From assembly GCF_002214185.1 (NCBI RefSeq), contig NZ_CP022161.1:3719767-3783766 (forward strand): a DNA stretch of 64,000 nt, read 5' to 3'. This document shows positions 33,780 through 42,796 of this stretch, piece by piece. Under the pieces are notes generated by a model that did not search any database, had not been told where the DNA came from, and worked only from the letters and a program-made list of their open reading frames with translations. Within the stretch, counting starts at the first letter, position 1. Each line of letters begins with the position of its first letter. The position numbers and the translations under genes were made by a program. Origin of the DNA: Streptomyces capitiformicae (GTDB lineage: Bacteria; Actinomycetota; Actinomycetes; Streptomycetales; Streptomycetaceae).

Positions 33780-35174
33780 TTATCCCTCCGCCCCCTGGTC
33801 GCCCAGTGTCGTCCCCTCCTCGACCCACTTCGGGCCACCGAGCGGATACTCGTAGGCCGGGCGCCCGTTGTTGCCACTCGTGCGGAACGGGGTGCCGTTG
33901 TCGTCCACCGTCAGCGTGCCGCTCCGGGAGCCGCTGGACCACTTCAGCTCCAGGTGCCAGCTCACGTAGTACGCGGAGGCGTCGGCGGTGATGTAGTAGA
34001 CCTCCGGGTCGGACTCGCTCACCGAGTACGGGAAGTCCTTGCTCCCCGCGGCGGGTACGACCTCGGGACGCATGGCGTCGAGGGCGACCGTGAAGGACCG
34101 CGTCGGTACGCCGGCACCGCACCCGACGCCGGGGTATCCCATGGTGTAGTCGTTCCAGGCGAGCGGCGAACGCCTCTCGATCATCCGGACCTTCAGACTG
34201 TCCACCACCACCGTCTCCGCGCCGGTGCCCTGCACGGTGAGCGTCACGTACTGCTGCCCCGACGACACGGCCCCGGCCGCGTCCACCCAGGCGCGCGCGT
34301 CCTGCTCCGGCGGCGGCGGCCCCACCTTCCCCGGCGCCCGGTCGATCAGATACCGCTGCGAGCACGGACTCTCCCAGGTGTACGGCTCCACCTTCACCGT
34401 CAGCGGCACCCCCACGGCGGAGTCGGCACCGCCCGATCCAGGGCTCCTCGGGGTGGCTTCACCGGAGGCCGACGCACCGGCCTTGGCACCCTTGCCGTCG
34501 TCGACCTTGTCCTTGCCCTTCTTGCCGGCGGAAGCGGAGGGCGAGGCACTCGACGGCGACGGCGACTCCGAGGCGCCCTCGTCCGCGCCCCCGGCCCCGG
34601 CGGACACGGCCCCCGCACGACGCTCCCGCCCGTTCTCCTCCCCACCGGACGGCAGACTCGTGGCAAGCGTGACGGCCCCGAGCACGGCGGCGACGGCAGC
34701 TCCGACGAGGGCGACACGCGTACGACGACGGGACGGCAGCCGGAGCTCGCGCGCCTCGGAGCGGCCGTCCGCGATGACGTCCGCCGGAACCAGCGCTTCC
34801 GCCGGGACCGGCCCGTCGCCCGAGTCCACCCCTTCCGTGGACCCCGTATCCGAAGTCGACGCAGCTGCCGTACCGGCCGCCGTACCGACCCCCGGCTCAA
34901 CGCCCTTACGCCCCCGCGTCGCATCCGCCAGCACCCACCTCCGGTGCAGCTCGACGAGCTCTTCCGGAGCCGCCTTGCACAGGCGGGCGAGCCGCTCCAC
35001 GGGCGCGTAGTCCGTAGGTACGGCGTCCCCGTTGCAGTACCGGTGCAACGTCGACGTGCTCATGTGGAGCCGCTTGGCGAGCACTCCGTAGCTGAGCCCG
35101 GAGCGCTCCTTCAACTCCCGCAGCAGCGCGGCGAAATCGGCCGCCATGCCGTTTTCGGTACCGCTCCCCGACAC
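33780..35174 (-). CDS. Membrane-anchored helix-turn-helix protein with extracellular beta-rich domain
   Basis: 464 aa. The N-terminal XRE-type helix-turn-helix is at about residues 10-75 (FAALLRELKERSGLSYGVLAKRLHMSTSTLHRYCNG). A single TM helix follows near 170-190 (RVALVGAAVAAVLGAVTLATS), then a Ser/Gly/Ala/Lys-rich linker and a ~200-residue ectodomain with paired Cys (ESPCSQRYLI, GVGCGAG). This is a one-component transmembrane regulator layout: signal outside, DNA-binding inside. The GTG at 35174 has GGAGG 4 nt upstream; ATG at 35147 is the alternative. It is divergent to the DUF4232 lipoprotein, its likely target or partner. Confidence 0.8.
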   Translation of the reverse strand: MSGSGTENGMAADFAALLRELKERSGLSYGVLAKRLHMSTSTLHRYCNGDAVPTDYAPVERLARLCKAAPEELVELHRRWVLADATRGRKGVEPGVGTAAGTAAASTSDTGSTEGVDSGDGPVPAEALVPADVIADGRSEARELRLPSRRRTRVALVGAAVAAVLGAVTLATSLPSGGEENGRERRAGAVSAGAGGADEGASESPSPSSASPSASAGKKGKDKVDDGKGAKAGASASGEATPRSPGSGGADSAVGVPLTVKVEPYTWESPCSQRYLIDRAPGKVGPPPPEQDARAWVDAAGAVSSGQQYVTLTVQGTGAETVVVDSLKVRMIERRSPLAWNDYTMGYPGVGCGAGVPTRSFTVALDAMRPEVVPAAGSKDFPYSVSESDPEVYYITADASAYYVSWHLELKWSSGSRSGTLTVDDNGTPFRTSGNNGRPAYEYPLGGPKWVEEGTTLGDQGAEG

Positions 35175-35412
35175 ACTTCCTCCGTCCACCTCGTCCCATT
35201 CCCGCGTTCCAGGGCAGGGACGTCTCCCCAGGTCAAAGCCGGTGTGGGCGTTCCAGCGTCCCTGATCTTCCGCCGGGCGTGGCGGATGGGACGGATCACC
35301 GCACAAGCTCTTGTCATCCAAGCACGCGGCTCCCGGCAGACCGGTCGAGCGGCGCGGCTTCGACCACGTGTTCTCGGCCTCTTCAACTGGCTTTGTCCGA
35401 AAGGGATTCATC

Positions 35413-36159
35413 ATGCGCACGTTCCGCACCGCTCGTACCGCCCGAGTCGCCCGCCCGGCCCGGCTGCTCGCCGCGACCGGAGTCGCCCTCGCAGCCCTCG
35501 CCCTCACGGCGTGCGACAACGGAATGGGCACCCGGGACGAGGGTGCGTCGGGCGACTCCACCTCCACCTCGACCTCGCAGAGCACCGGCGGCTCGGGCAC
35601 GACCACCGGCTCCTCCGGCTCGACCACCGGCGGCTCCACGGCCGACGAGGCCTCCTCCAGGACGCGCACCGGCACCGGGGCCGACAAGACCTCCCCGAAC
35701 GGCGGGACCGCCGACCCCGCCGACCCCGCCAACCGGGTCACCTGCAACGGCTCCAACACCACGGTCACCGTTCAGCCGGTCTCCCGCCCGCTCAACCACA
35801 TGCTGATCACCGTCAAGAACACCGGCTCGAAGTTCTGCGACCTCTACTACAACCCCTCGGTCCGGTTCGGCGAGGCGCAGTCGGCGCCGCGCGTGATCGA
35901 GGACTCCCAGCCGCAGGCCGTGGTGACCCTCGCCCCCGGCGAGTCCGGCTACGCGGGCGTCCTTCTCTCCTCCGCCGACGGCAGCGGCGGGAACGGCTCG
36001 ACGGAGAACAAGGTCGTCATCCACTTCCAGGACGGGGAGCCCGGCAGCGACGCCGGCGCCCCCGCGTCCCCCGCCCTTCCGGCCGAGGGCGTGTACGTCG
36101 ACGACTCCGTGGCCGTCACCTACTGGCGGTCCACCGCGGACGACGCCCTGGCCTACTGA
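35413..36159 (+). CDS. DUF4232 domain-containing lipoprotein
   Basis: 248 aa. A signal peptide with Arg-rich n-region and lipobox LTAC (Cys34), then a Ser/Thr/Gly linker, then the DUF4232 domain: TCNGSNTTVTVQPVSRPLNHMLITVKNTGSKFCDLYYNP, QAVVTLAPGESGYAGVLLS, VYVDDSVAVTYWRS. The two Cys probably form a disulfide. Secreted DUF4232 proteins have no known role. It is divergent to the membrane-anchored HTH protein. GAAAGGGATTC lies upstream of the ATG. Confidence 0.87.
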   Translation: MRTFRTARTARVARPARLLAATGVALAALALTACDNGMGTRDEGASGDSTSTSTSQSTGGSGTTTGSSGSTTGGSTADEASSRTRTGTGADKTSPNGGTADPADPANRVTCNGSNTTVTVQPVSRPLNHMLITVKNTGSKFCDLYYNPSVRFGEAQSAPRVIEDSQPQAVVTLAPGESGYAGVLLSSADGSGGNGSTENKVVIHFQDGEPGSDAGAPASPALPAEGVYVDDSVAVTYWRSTADDALAY

Positions 36160-36281
36160 GGCGGCCACAGACACAGGAGCCGACAACTCACCGCCGAGAT
36201 CGTGGCCAACGGACCTCCACCGATGGCCACGCACCCCCACTCCCACAGAAGGAACCCACCGAGGCCCGCCCGCCATCATGT

Positions 36282-36497
36282 GTGGGAGCCGGTGCTTCAC
36301 CTGGCCATCGGAGGCCCGGAGGCCCGGAGGTACGGGGGCAACGCGGCAGCCAGTGGGTTTCCGACCCGAACGAGGTGGCCGTCACCCCCCACGCCATCCA
36401 CATCCGCGACTCGAAAAGCGCGGAGGGCAACGACGGCCCCGCCTTCATCACCTCATCAGAGGCTTGGTCGGCCTTCACCGCCTACGTGGCCCGCTGA
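36282..36497 (+). pseudogene. DUF397 family remnant, probable N-terminal frameshift
   Basis: The C-terminal part EVAVTPHAIHIRDSK, ending FTAYVAR, is a clear DUF397 match. The N-terminal WRKSSYSGGNGG-C motif expected before it is absent in this frame. A degraded version (RRYGGNAAASGF) can be read in the next frame, indicating a frameshift. DUF397 genes normally accompany XRE regulators; no intact partner is adjacent. A 71-aa product could still be translated from the GTG at 36282. Confidence 0.55.
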
Positions 36498-36509
36498 CCC
36501 GCCAGGTAC

Positions 36510-37502
36510 TCAGCGCACCATCCGCGCAGCCTCAACAGCCCAGTACGTAAGGACGTTCTGCGCCCCGGCCCGCCTGATGCCGGTCAAGGTCTCCAAGATG
36601 GCCCGGTCCCGGTCGATCCACCCCTTCTCGGCGGCGGCCTCGACCATCGAGTACTCACCGGAGATCTGGTAGGCGACAACCGGCACATCCACGGAGTCGG
36701 CCACGCGCGCGAGGATGTCGAGGTAGGGCCCGGCGGGCTTGACCATCACCATGTCGGCGCCCTCTTCGAGGTCGAGGGCCAACTCCCGCAGTGACTCCCG
36801 CACATTCGCCGGATCCTGCTGGTACGTCTTCCGGTCCCCCTTCAGTGACGAGGCGACAGCCTCCCGGAAGGGCCCGTAGAAGGCAGACGCGTACTTGGCG
36901 GTGTAGGCGAGAATCGCCACGTCCTCCCGCCCGATCTGGTCGAGCGCATCACGAACGACCCCGATCTGCCCGTCCATCATCCCGCTGGGCCCGACCACAT
37001 GGGCCCCGGCATCGGCCTGCACCTGGGCCATCTCGGCGTACCGCTCAAGGGTCGCGTCGTTGTCGACGCGCCCTTCGGCATCGAGCACCCCGCAATGCCC
37101 ATGATCGGTGGTCTCGTCGAGACACAGATCGGACATCACCAACAACTCATCGCCGACCTCGGCCCGCACATCCCGTATCGCGACCTGAAGAATCCCGTCC
37201 GGATCCGTCCCCGGCGTCCCCAGGGCGTCCTTCTTGGACTCCTCCGGCACCCCGAACAACATGATCCCGGAGACCCCGGCCTCGACGGCCTCCACCGCGG
37301 CCTTCTTCAGACTGTCCCGGGTGTGCTGCACGACCCCGGGCATGGCGGCGATCGGCACCGGCTCATCGACCCCCTCCCGCACGAACGCCGGGAGGATGAA
37401 GTCGGCCGGGTGAAGCCGCGTCTCCGCGACCATCCGCCGCATCACGGGCGACGTACGCAGCCGCCTCGGGCGCGTACCGGGGAAGGATCCGTACTTCGAC
37501 AT
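36510..37502 (-). CDS. hemB: Porphobilinogen synthase (5-aminolevulinate dehydratase)
   Basis: 330 aa. It condenses two 5-aminolevulinate molecules into porphobilinogen, the second common tetrapyrrole step. The Schiff-base lysines are Lys203 ([13 protein letters not shown]) and Lys255 (VMVKPAGPY). The metal site motif reads [15 protein letters not shown]: Cys127, Asp129, Cys137, a mix of the Zn-type CxC-C and the Asp-type. Full family length. It is separated from rex-hemACD by ~5 kb of unrelated genes; in S. coelicolor, from memory, hemB lies directly after hemD. Confidence 0.95.
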   Translation of the reverse strand: MSKYGSFPGTRPRRLRTSPVMRRMVAETRLHPADFILPAFVREGVDEPVPIAAMPGVVQHTRDSLKKAAVEAVEAGVSGIMLFGVPEESKKDALGTPGTDPDGILQVAIRDVRAEVGDELLVMSDLCLDETTDHGHCGVLDAEGRVDNDATLERYAEMAQVQADAGAHVVGPSGMMDGQIGVVRDALDQIGREDVAILAYTAKYASAFYGPFREAVASSLKGDRKTYQQDPANVRESLRELALDLEEGADMVMVKPAGPYLDILARVADSVDVPVVAYQISGEYSMVEAAAEKGWIDRDRAILETLTGIRRAGAQNVLTYWAVEAARMVR

Positions 37503-37753
37503 ACGCCTACGCTACGCCCGCGCCGACGCCCCCTTTGCCGACGCGGCGTCGGCGATGCGCGGCGACAAGCGGCGATGCGCGCGGCAGCTTTCACCACTTC
37601 GCCTCACCCCACGTGTCCACTCATGCGTAACCTGTGAAGAAGAGCAGCTCATGGGGGACAGCGACCGTAAAAGACCTGGCGGGAAGGCTGACACGCGAGG
37701 AAATCCTTGATCCCATGGCTGGTCCACCGGAACTCCGGTAAAGGGGGAGAGCG

Positions 37754-39520
37754 TTGGGGCGGACGAGCGGTCGGGGCACGGTGCAGGACGGTTCGGCGGA
37801 GGACGCGGACGAGCGGCGTCGGCTCTCCACCCTGGACCTCGTGGGTCTCGCCGCCGGCGGCGTGGTCGGTTCGGGGTGGCTGCTGGCCGCCGGCCCCGCC
37901 TACGCCGAAGCCGGCGCGGACGCCGTGTGGGCGTGGGTGATCGGTGGGGCGCTGATGCTGCTGATAGCCGCCGTGATGGTCGAACTGGGGATCGCCCTCC
38001 CCAAGACGGGCGGGCTGATCTTCCTGCCGTTGCAGGCCGCCGGCCCGCTCGTGGCCACGGTGGTGGCCGCCGCGCTGTGGATCGTGTACGCGGTGAACCC
38101 GGCGAGCGAGGCGGTGGCCATGGTCCGCGGGCTGGCGCACTGGGTTCCCGCCCTGCTGGACAAGGAGGGAGACCACTACGTCCTCTCCCCCACGGGCTGG
38201 CTGTGCGCTGTCGGCTTCCTGGCGCTGATCATGGGGCTCAACCTGCTGCCGCCGCTTCGGCTGATCAGGCTGAACCTCTTCCTCACCATGGTGAAGGTCC
38301 TGATCCCGGTACTGATCATCGTCTGTCTGTTGCGAGCCGGAGCCGACAGCTGCGCTCCGGCCGACGTCTCGTGGTATCTCAGCGAGCAGTCGAGGAACGC
38401 CGGAACCAAGCCCGGGGATCTGTCGCCCCTGTACGTCGTGCTGGGCGGCGGCGTCATCTACGCGTACATCGGCTTCCAGGCCCCGCTCGACTTCGCCGGC
38501 AACGTCAAACGCCGCGGCGTGGGCGAGGCCGCTCGGCTGCGGTGGGCGGTGTACGGCACCCTCGTCGGCGCGTTCCTGTTGTACACGGCGCTGCAGTGGG
38601 TGTTCGTCAGACACTGCGGCAGGCTCGACGCAAGCATGCTCGAATCGCCGTACTCCCATTTCGCCTTCGGCCTGACGCTGTTCTGGCTGGCCTGGCTGGT
38701 CCGCCTCGACGCGATCGTGTCCCCGATGGGCTCCGGCATCGTCTTCACACACGCGCTGACCCGGGAGGTCGCCGCCCTGAGCCGCGCCCACCTCACCCAC
38801 CGGGGACTGCAGACCGCGCGCCGGGCCTCTTTCCGCTTCCGGGGCACCGAGATCGACGCGTACTGGATGATCCTGCTGGTCAACTTCGCCATCGGCCTGG
38901 TGGCACTCGTCGTGGTGCAGGGTACGTGGGAGGAACTGGTCGCCCTCAACAGTGTGCCGACGCTGGTGGTGTACACCATGCCGGGCGTCGTCCTGGTGGC
39001 GATGAAACAGCTGGGGTTCCGGGGAACGCGCCGGATGGTGCATCTGGCCCTCTCCTACGCCACGTTCGTCGCGATCGCCGTCGTGATCCACGAGGCGAAG
39101 TGGGCCGACGTGTGGCGGGGCATGGCCGCCATCGGAATCGGCTCGGCGCTGCTGCTCGGGCTGCCGTGGCTGGCGAGGCTCGACCTGCCTTTGGTGGGGC
39201 GCCTGTTGCGCCGCTACGACGCGCGGGACCACGTCTCCCGTTTCGCCGCCCCCGGCGACCCCGCGGTACGGCCGGTGCTGCTGTTCCTCACGCATCTGGG
39301 GGTGATCGTGCTGTGCACGTTGCTGCGGCACCTGGACGAGAGGGACGGCGAGGCCGACCTCATGGCCAAGGTGACGCCCGTGGTCGCCGCCCTCTCGGCG
39401 GCCATCGTGTTCCCGCTGCTGGTACGGGCCTGCCGCCGCTACATGGAGGCCGTACGGCCCACCCTGCCCGCTCCCCGGGACGAGGCCCGCGTGGAGCCGC
39501 CCGTCACCGCAGGGACTTGA
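37754..39520 (+). CDS. APC superfamily amino acid/polyamine permease
   Basis: 588 aa with about twelve or more transmembrane helices. The N-terminal STLDLVGLAAGGVVGSGWLLAAG is the APC signature helix 1. Helices continue through WIVYAVNPASEAVAMV and YVVLGGGVIYAYIGFQAPLDFAG. The C-terminal extension has two further hydrophobic segments. The TTG start has GGGGGAG 5-6 nt upstream. It faces the caspase operon, and the 3' ends overlap by 17 bp. Substrate unknown. It may belong to the same insertion as the operon. Confidence 0.83.
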   Translation: MGRTSGRGTVQDGSAEDADERRRLSTLDLVGLAAGGVVGSGWLLAAGPAYAEAGADAVWAWVIGGALMLLIAAVMVELGIALPKTGGLIFLPLQAAGPLVATVVAAALWIVYAVNPASEAVAMVRGLAHWVPALLDKEGDHYVLSPTGWLCAVGFLALIMGLNLLPPLRLIRLNLFLTMVKVLIPVLIIVCLLRAGADSCAPADVSWYLSEQSRNAGTKPGDLSPLYVVLGGGVIYAYIGFQAPLDFAGNVKRRGVGEAARLRWAVYGTLVGAFLLYTALQWVFVRHCGRLDASMLESPYSHFAFGLTLFWLAWLVRLDAIVSPMGSGIVFTHALTREVAALSRAHLTHRGLQTARRASFRFRGTEIDAYWMILLVNFAIGLVALVVVQGTWEELVALNSVPTLVVYTMPGVVLVAMKQLGFRGTRRMVHLALSYATFVAIAVVIHEAKWADVWRGMAAIGIGSALLLGLPWLARLDLPLVGRLLRRYDARDHVSRFAAPGDPAVRPVLLFLTHLGVIVLCTLLRHLDERDGEADLMAKVTPVVAALSAAIVFPLLVRACRRYMEAVRPTLPAPRDEARVEPPVTAGT

Positions 39521-41180
39521 TGACCCAGTCCGCCGCCTCGCGCCGCCCGGCCGCCCTCAGCTCGGCCACCGCGTCATCCCGGTGCCCCACGTCCGACCAG
39601 CGGCCCACGGTGGCCCGCAGGAGCAGCTCCGCGTCCGGCAACGGCAGCTCCAGCACCCGGCCGACGACCTCGACGACATCGGCCGGCGTCACCAACTGCT
39701 CGTTCTCCAGCAGTCGTTCGAGCAGTGTCCAGGCCACTTTGTGCAGCCCTGCGCGGTGCAGACGTCCCGCGACATCGGCGACCAGCGCGGCGTCGACCGG
39801 CAACTCGTGGGACGGGTCGGAGAGTTCACGGCAGGCGGCACGTACGGCGACCGCGTACCTGGCGTCGTGCAGCGCGCGCAGACACTCCACGAACCAGTCC
39901 CGGTTGCCGCCCGGGCCCATGACGTCCATGGCCAGCCGACGGCCCGCCTCGTCCGCGGCCCGGGTCCGGTCCCGGCTGCGCTCGACACGGCCCAGCAGGG
40001 TCACCAGATCGGCGCCGGAGCGCCCTTCGATCCGTACGGCGGCGACGTGGCACAGCAGCCGGGAGCACTCGGGGGCGGCACCGTCCAGCCGCAGCCATTC
40101 GCCCAGCTGCCTCAGCTCTTCGAGCGAGCGGGGCGAGGCACCGGGGTCGGGTCCCGCCACGATGTCGGCCAGCAGATCCCGGGTGGTACGGGTGAGGGCC
40201 GGCTCCTTGTACCAGGACGCCACGAGCACGGCCAGCTCCTGCACGTTGCTGTGTCCTGCCGCGTAGTGCCGCACCAGGGCGCACTTGGCCGGGGCCGCCT
40301 CGTCCTTCGCCAGCATCGCGCAGAGCTTCACCACGTGTCGGGGCTTTGTGGTACGGCCGATGTGCTCGGCGAGGGCGTCGTGGCCGGTGCCGCGCCGGGC
40401 GATCAGTTTCGCCACCAGTCGCCGGGTCCGTTCCACCTCGGTCGCGTCCGAGGCGTTGAGCCGCTCCTCGACCCAGTGCTCCAGGACCCGCCCGGCCGGG
40501 CTGAGGTGCTGGAACGCGCCCGCCAGGTCGGCCATCTCCTCGTCGTCGCCCGCCCCGGCGGCGCCCGGCGGGCTGTCGGCGAGCCCCCGCAGGGTCAGCC
40601 CGAGCAGCCGGTCGGCCTCGCGTTCGCAGCCCTCGTCACGGAGCGCGGTGTGCAGCAGCGCCCTGTCGAGGTTGGTGCGGCCGGAGCCTGGGCTCGCGAA
40701 CACCTGCACGGTGCGCTTCGCGAGCGCCGACTGCCGCCGCTCCAGCACCCGCACGAACACCGCCACATCGAACGCCGTGCGCTGGCAGGCCACGTCGTGC
40801 ACGATGCTCGCCGTGATCGGGGCACGCTCGCCGCCGGACTCCGCCTCCTGCTGCATCAGGGCCAGCTCGGCCGCCTCCCCGACCGGCCGTGACAGGGCCG
40901 CCGTCGCCATCAGCATGACCGCGTCCCGCGGGTCGAAGTGGTGGGCGAGCTCGACCAGTTCCTCGACCGGACGGCGCAGGGCGAAGGCGTGCAGGGCGCG
41001 CATGGCCATCGCCTCGCGGTGCTCCTCCCGCATCCTGCTCAGGATCAGCACGAACTGCCGGACCTGCATCTGCGCCACCCAGGCGTACGCCTCGTTGAGC
41101 GACTCGGCCAGGTCCAGCTGGAACAAGTGGTCGGTGCGGCGGACACCCTCGGCGCCGCCCGGGCCGTCGATGGCGGTCAT
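39504..41180 (-). CDS. Large alpha-helical repeat protein, third gene of a caspase-like operon
   Basis: 558 aa, no known enzymatic motif. The sequence is almost wholly helical with ~35-residue repeating Leu/Ala patterns (for example VLILSRMREEHREAMAMRAL, VERTRRLVAKLIARRG, DVAGRLHRAGLHKVAWTLLERLL), consistent with a TPR/HEAT-type solenoid. Eight or so Cys are scattered. Its start overlaps the caspase gene stop by 4 bp (ATGA), so it is co-translated. By context it may be the substrate, sensor or effector of the caspase-like protein. Function unknown. Confidence 0.75.
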   Translation of the reverse strand: MTAIDGPGGAEGVRRTDHLFQLDLAESLNEAYAWVAQMQVRQFVLILSRMREEHREAMAMRALHAFALRRPVEELVELAHHFDPRDAVMLMATAALSRPVGEAAELALMQQEAESGGERAPITASIVHDVACQRTAFDVAVFVRVLERRQSALAKRTVQVFASPGSGRTNLDRALLHTALRDEGCEREADRLLGLTLRGLADSPPGAAGAGDDEEMADLAGAFQHLSPAGRVLEHWVEERLNASDATEVERTRRLVAKLIARRGTGHDALAEHIGRTTKPRHVVKLCAMLAKDEAAPAKCALVRHYAAGHSNVQELAVLVASWYKEPALTRTTRDLLADIVAGPDPGASPRSLEELRQLGEWLRLDGAAPECSRLLCHVAAVRIEGRSGADLVTLLGRVERSRDRTRAADEAGRRLAMDVMGPGGNRDWFVECLRALHDARYAVAVRAACRELSDPSHELPVDAALVADVAGRLHRAGLHKVAWTLLERLLENEQLVTPADVVEVVGRVLELPLPDAELLLRATVGRWSDVGHRDDAVAELRAAGRREAADWVIKSLR

Positions 41181-42205
41181 CCGCCGCCCAGCATCGCGGG
41201 TTCGATCTCACCCCAGTACCTGACGAAGTCGACCGGGTTGATCAGCAGCTCGCCGGCCCTCAGGTCGACACGGCGGGCCAGGTCGCGGCTCTGCTCGTCC
41301 CCGGTCTTCAGCCGCACCACCACGCGGCCCGCGAGATCCGGGCGGCTCATCAGATCGCCCAGGTTGCGCTCGCCGTTGAGAAGCAGTTCGCGGACCCATT
41401 CGTCCACCGTGGTCGGCGTGCGTGTCCGAGGTCGGCGGCCCTTCGCGTGGTTGGTGAACAGCGCGGTCGCCTCCGAGGCATCGTTCAGCAGCATGCGGGG
41501 CGCGTGGTGGACGCCGCACTCCTGCATGCTCTCGTCGATGCCGGCGCGCAGCGCGCCGAGGGTGAGGTCGTCGGAATGGTCCGGCATGCCCTGCCCCAGC
41601 ACGTTCAGCAGATGGCCGCTGAACGGCGTACAGGTGTCGAGGGGCCCGGGCAGGTTCGCGCAGGCGTCGGCCCACGCGTTGTGGATGTTGCCGCCGACCG
41701 CGGTGAGTACGCAGGTGCCCTGGAGGCGGGTGCCGAGGGCTCCCGGCAGGGCGGACTCGGGTCCCAGGTGGGGCAGCATGTTCGAGTAACAGCAGTCCGC
41801 GATCAGGACTTTGAGGCCGGCCTTGCTCTTCCTGATCGCCCGGTACACGTACCACGCGGACAGCCAGGTCCAGGGCTCGTTGATCCGGGAGGAGCCGACC
41901 GCGAAGTGGACCTGGCCGCCGGGCACGTCCTGCCAGTACGCGCCGTGTCCGACGTACACCACCAGCAGCGTGTCCTGAGGCCCCTCACCCGCCGCGGCCG
42001 CCTCGTGGAGGGCACGCATCACACCGTCCGCGGTCCGCGCCCGCCGCGGCTCCAGCACCGTGAACCGGGACGCGTCGCCCCACTGGGGGTCCCGGGCCAG
42101 CGCGGCTCCGTACGCACGGGCGCTCGCCTCGATCGTCGGATACCCGTCGATACCGGAGTCGTCGTCGTACGTGCCGACCCCTATCACCAACGCCCGCGAT
42201 GCCAT
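41177..42205 (-). CDS. Caspase-like (peptidase C14) protein
   Basis: 342 aa. The N-terminal ~240 residues have the caspase fold: SRALVIGVGTYDDDSGIDG, catalytic His87 in VVYVGHGAYW, and catalytic Cys139 in KVLIADCCYSNM (Cys138 precedes it). The C-terminal ~90 residues (TVDEWVRELLLNGERNLGDLM, ending VDFVRYWGEIE) are of unknown type and resemble a small helical adaptor. It overlaps the helical-repeat gene and lies 5 bp after the EACC1-like gene, in one operon. Such caspases in bacteria are predicted effectors of conflict or cell-death modules. Regulation is unknown. Confidence 0.85.
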   Translation of the reverse strand: MASRALVIGVGTYDDDSGIDGYPTIEASARAYGAALARDPQWGDASRFTVLEPRRARTADGVMRALHEAAAAGEGPQDTLLVVYVGHGAYWQDVPGGQVHFAVGSSRINEPWTWLSAWYVYRAIRKSKAGLKVLIADCCYSNMLPHLGPESALPGALGTRLQGTCVLTAVGGNIHNAWADACANLPGPLDTCTPFSGHLLNVLGQGMPDHSDDLTLGALRAGIDESMQECGVHHAPRMLLNDASEATALFTNHAKGRRPRTRTPTTVDEWVRELLLNGERNLGDLMSRPDLAGRVVVRLKTGDEQSRDLARRVDLRAGELLINPVDFVRYWGEIEPAMLGGG

Positions 42206-42210
42206 GCCGG

Positions 42211-42582
42211 TCAGCTCCCCTCGGGGTCGTCGGAGCGCTGCGGGGGCTCCGGGTCCTGCGTGGGCTGTGGGGGCTCCGGGTCCCGCGCGGGCTGCGGAGC
42301 CTGCGGTGGCTGGACGACGATGGTGACGATCGGCGGGTCCAGCCGTCGGCCCCGCCAGTTGTCGACCGCTCGTTGCACGGCGACCTGCACCACGGCCCCG
42401 GCGACACCGCCCAGCAGGGCCTCCAGCATGGTGACGGCGAGTTCGCCGCCGAGGGTGCCCTTCTGCCCGGCCGTCTCAAGCCGCCACGCCAGCCCCGTCT
42501 CCCGCCCCAACTCCTCCAGGAGATCCTGCGGCTCGTCCAACCCGACCGGTCCCTCGACCTTCACGGAGATCATCGCTGTCAT
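42211..42582 (-). CDS. EACC1-like (effector-associated constant component) membrane protein
   Basis: 123 aa. Features: a short beta strand at the start (ISVKVEGPVG), a helical segment, a GGELAVTMLEALLGGVAGAVVQVAVQ hydrophobic hairpin-like helix, a conserved-looking WRGRR patch, then a VTIVVQP strand and a Pro/Asp/Glu tail. This order matches my recollection of the EACC1 proteins that accompany caspase and trypsin-like effectors in actinobacterial conflict systems (Kaur, Burroughs, Iyer and Aravind). The Pro-rich tail repeats PEPPQ. GGAGG is 8 nt before the ATG. It is first gene of the operon. Confidence 0.62.
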   Translation of the reverse strand: MTAMISVKVEGPVGLDEPQDLLEELGRETGLAWRLETAGQKGTLGGELAVTMLEALLGGVAGAVVQVAVQRAVDNWRGRRLDPPIVTIVVQPPQAPQPARDPEPPQPTQDPEPPQRSDDPEGS

Positions 42583-42727
42583 CTCCCGTGCCTCCCCCGC
42601 TGCGCTGTGACATACACGTCCACTCTGCCAGCGCGAACACGGTCTCCGCGAGAGCGAACTGACGCACATTTACAGGCTCCGTACGCCCCTGAACGCCGCC
42701 CACACAGGTGGCTGAGACTCCTGAAAA

Positions 42728-42774
42728 GAAGAACGGCGTGAGGTGGTCCGCGAGGACCTCCTCCGCCGTTCTTC
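42728..42774. terminator. Terminator of the haem operon
   Basis: GAAGAACGGCG and CGCCGTTCTTC are perfect outer arms, with a nested stem GAGGTGGTCC/GGACCTCCTC. It lies directly downstream of the hemD stop and upstream of the EACC1-like gene start. Confidence 0.85.
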
Positions 42775-42796
42775 CCCTGCCTGCCTGTCGCTCAGC

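Noticed and set aside
33954..36497. 847-aa ORF running through the HTH and DUF4232 genes
   Set aside because: Only its last ~50 codons (DUF397 remnant) have family similarity; the rest is a shadow frame.
37651..37710. 19-codon ORF starting MGDSDRKRPGG near a GAAGAAGAG site
   Set aside because: Too short and without conservation evidence; it may be a leader but cannot be supported.
37649..39331. 560-aa ORF antisense to the APC permease
   Set aside because: Gln/His/Arg-rich composition typical of an antisense frame; the permease frame has clear membrane helices.
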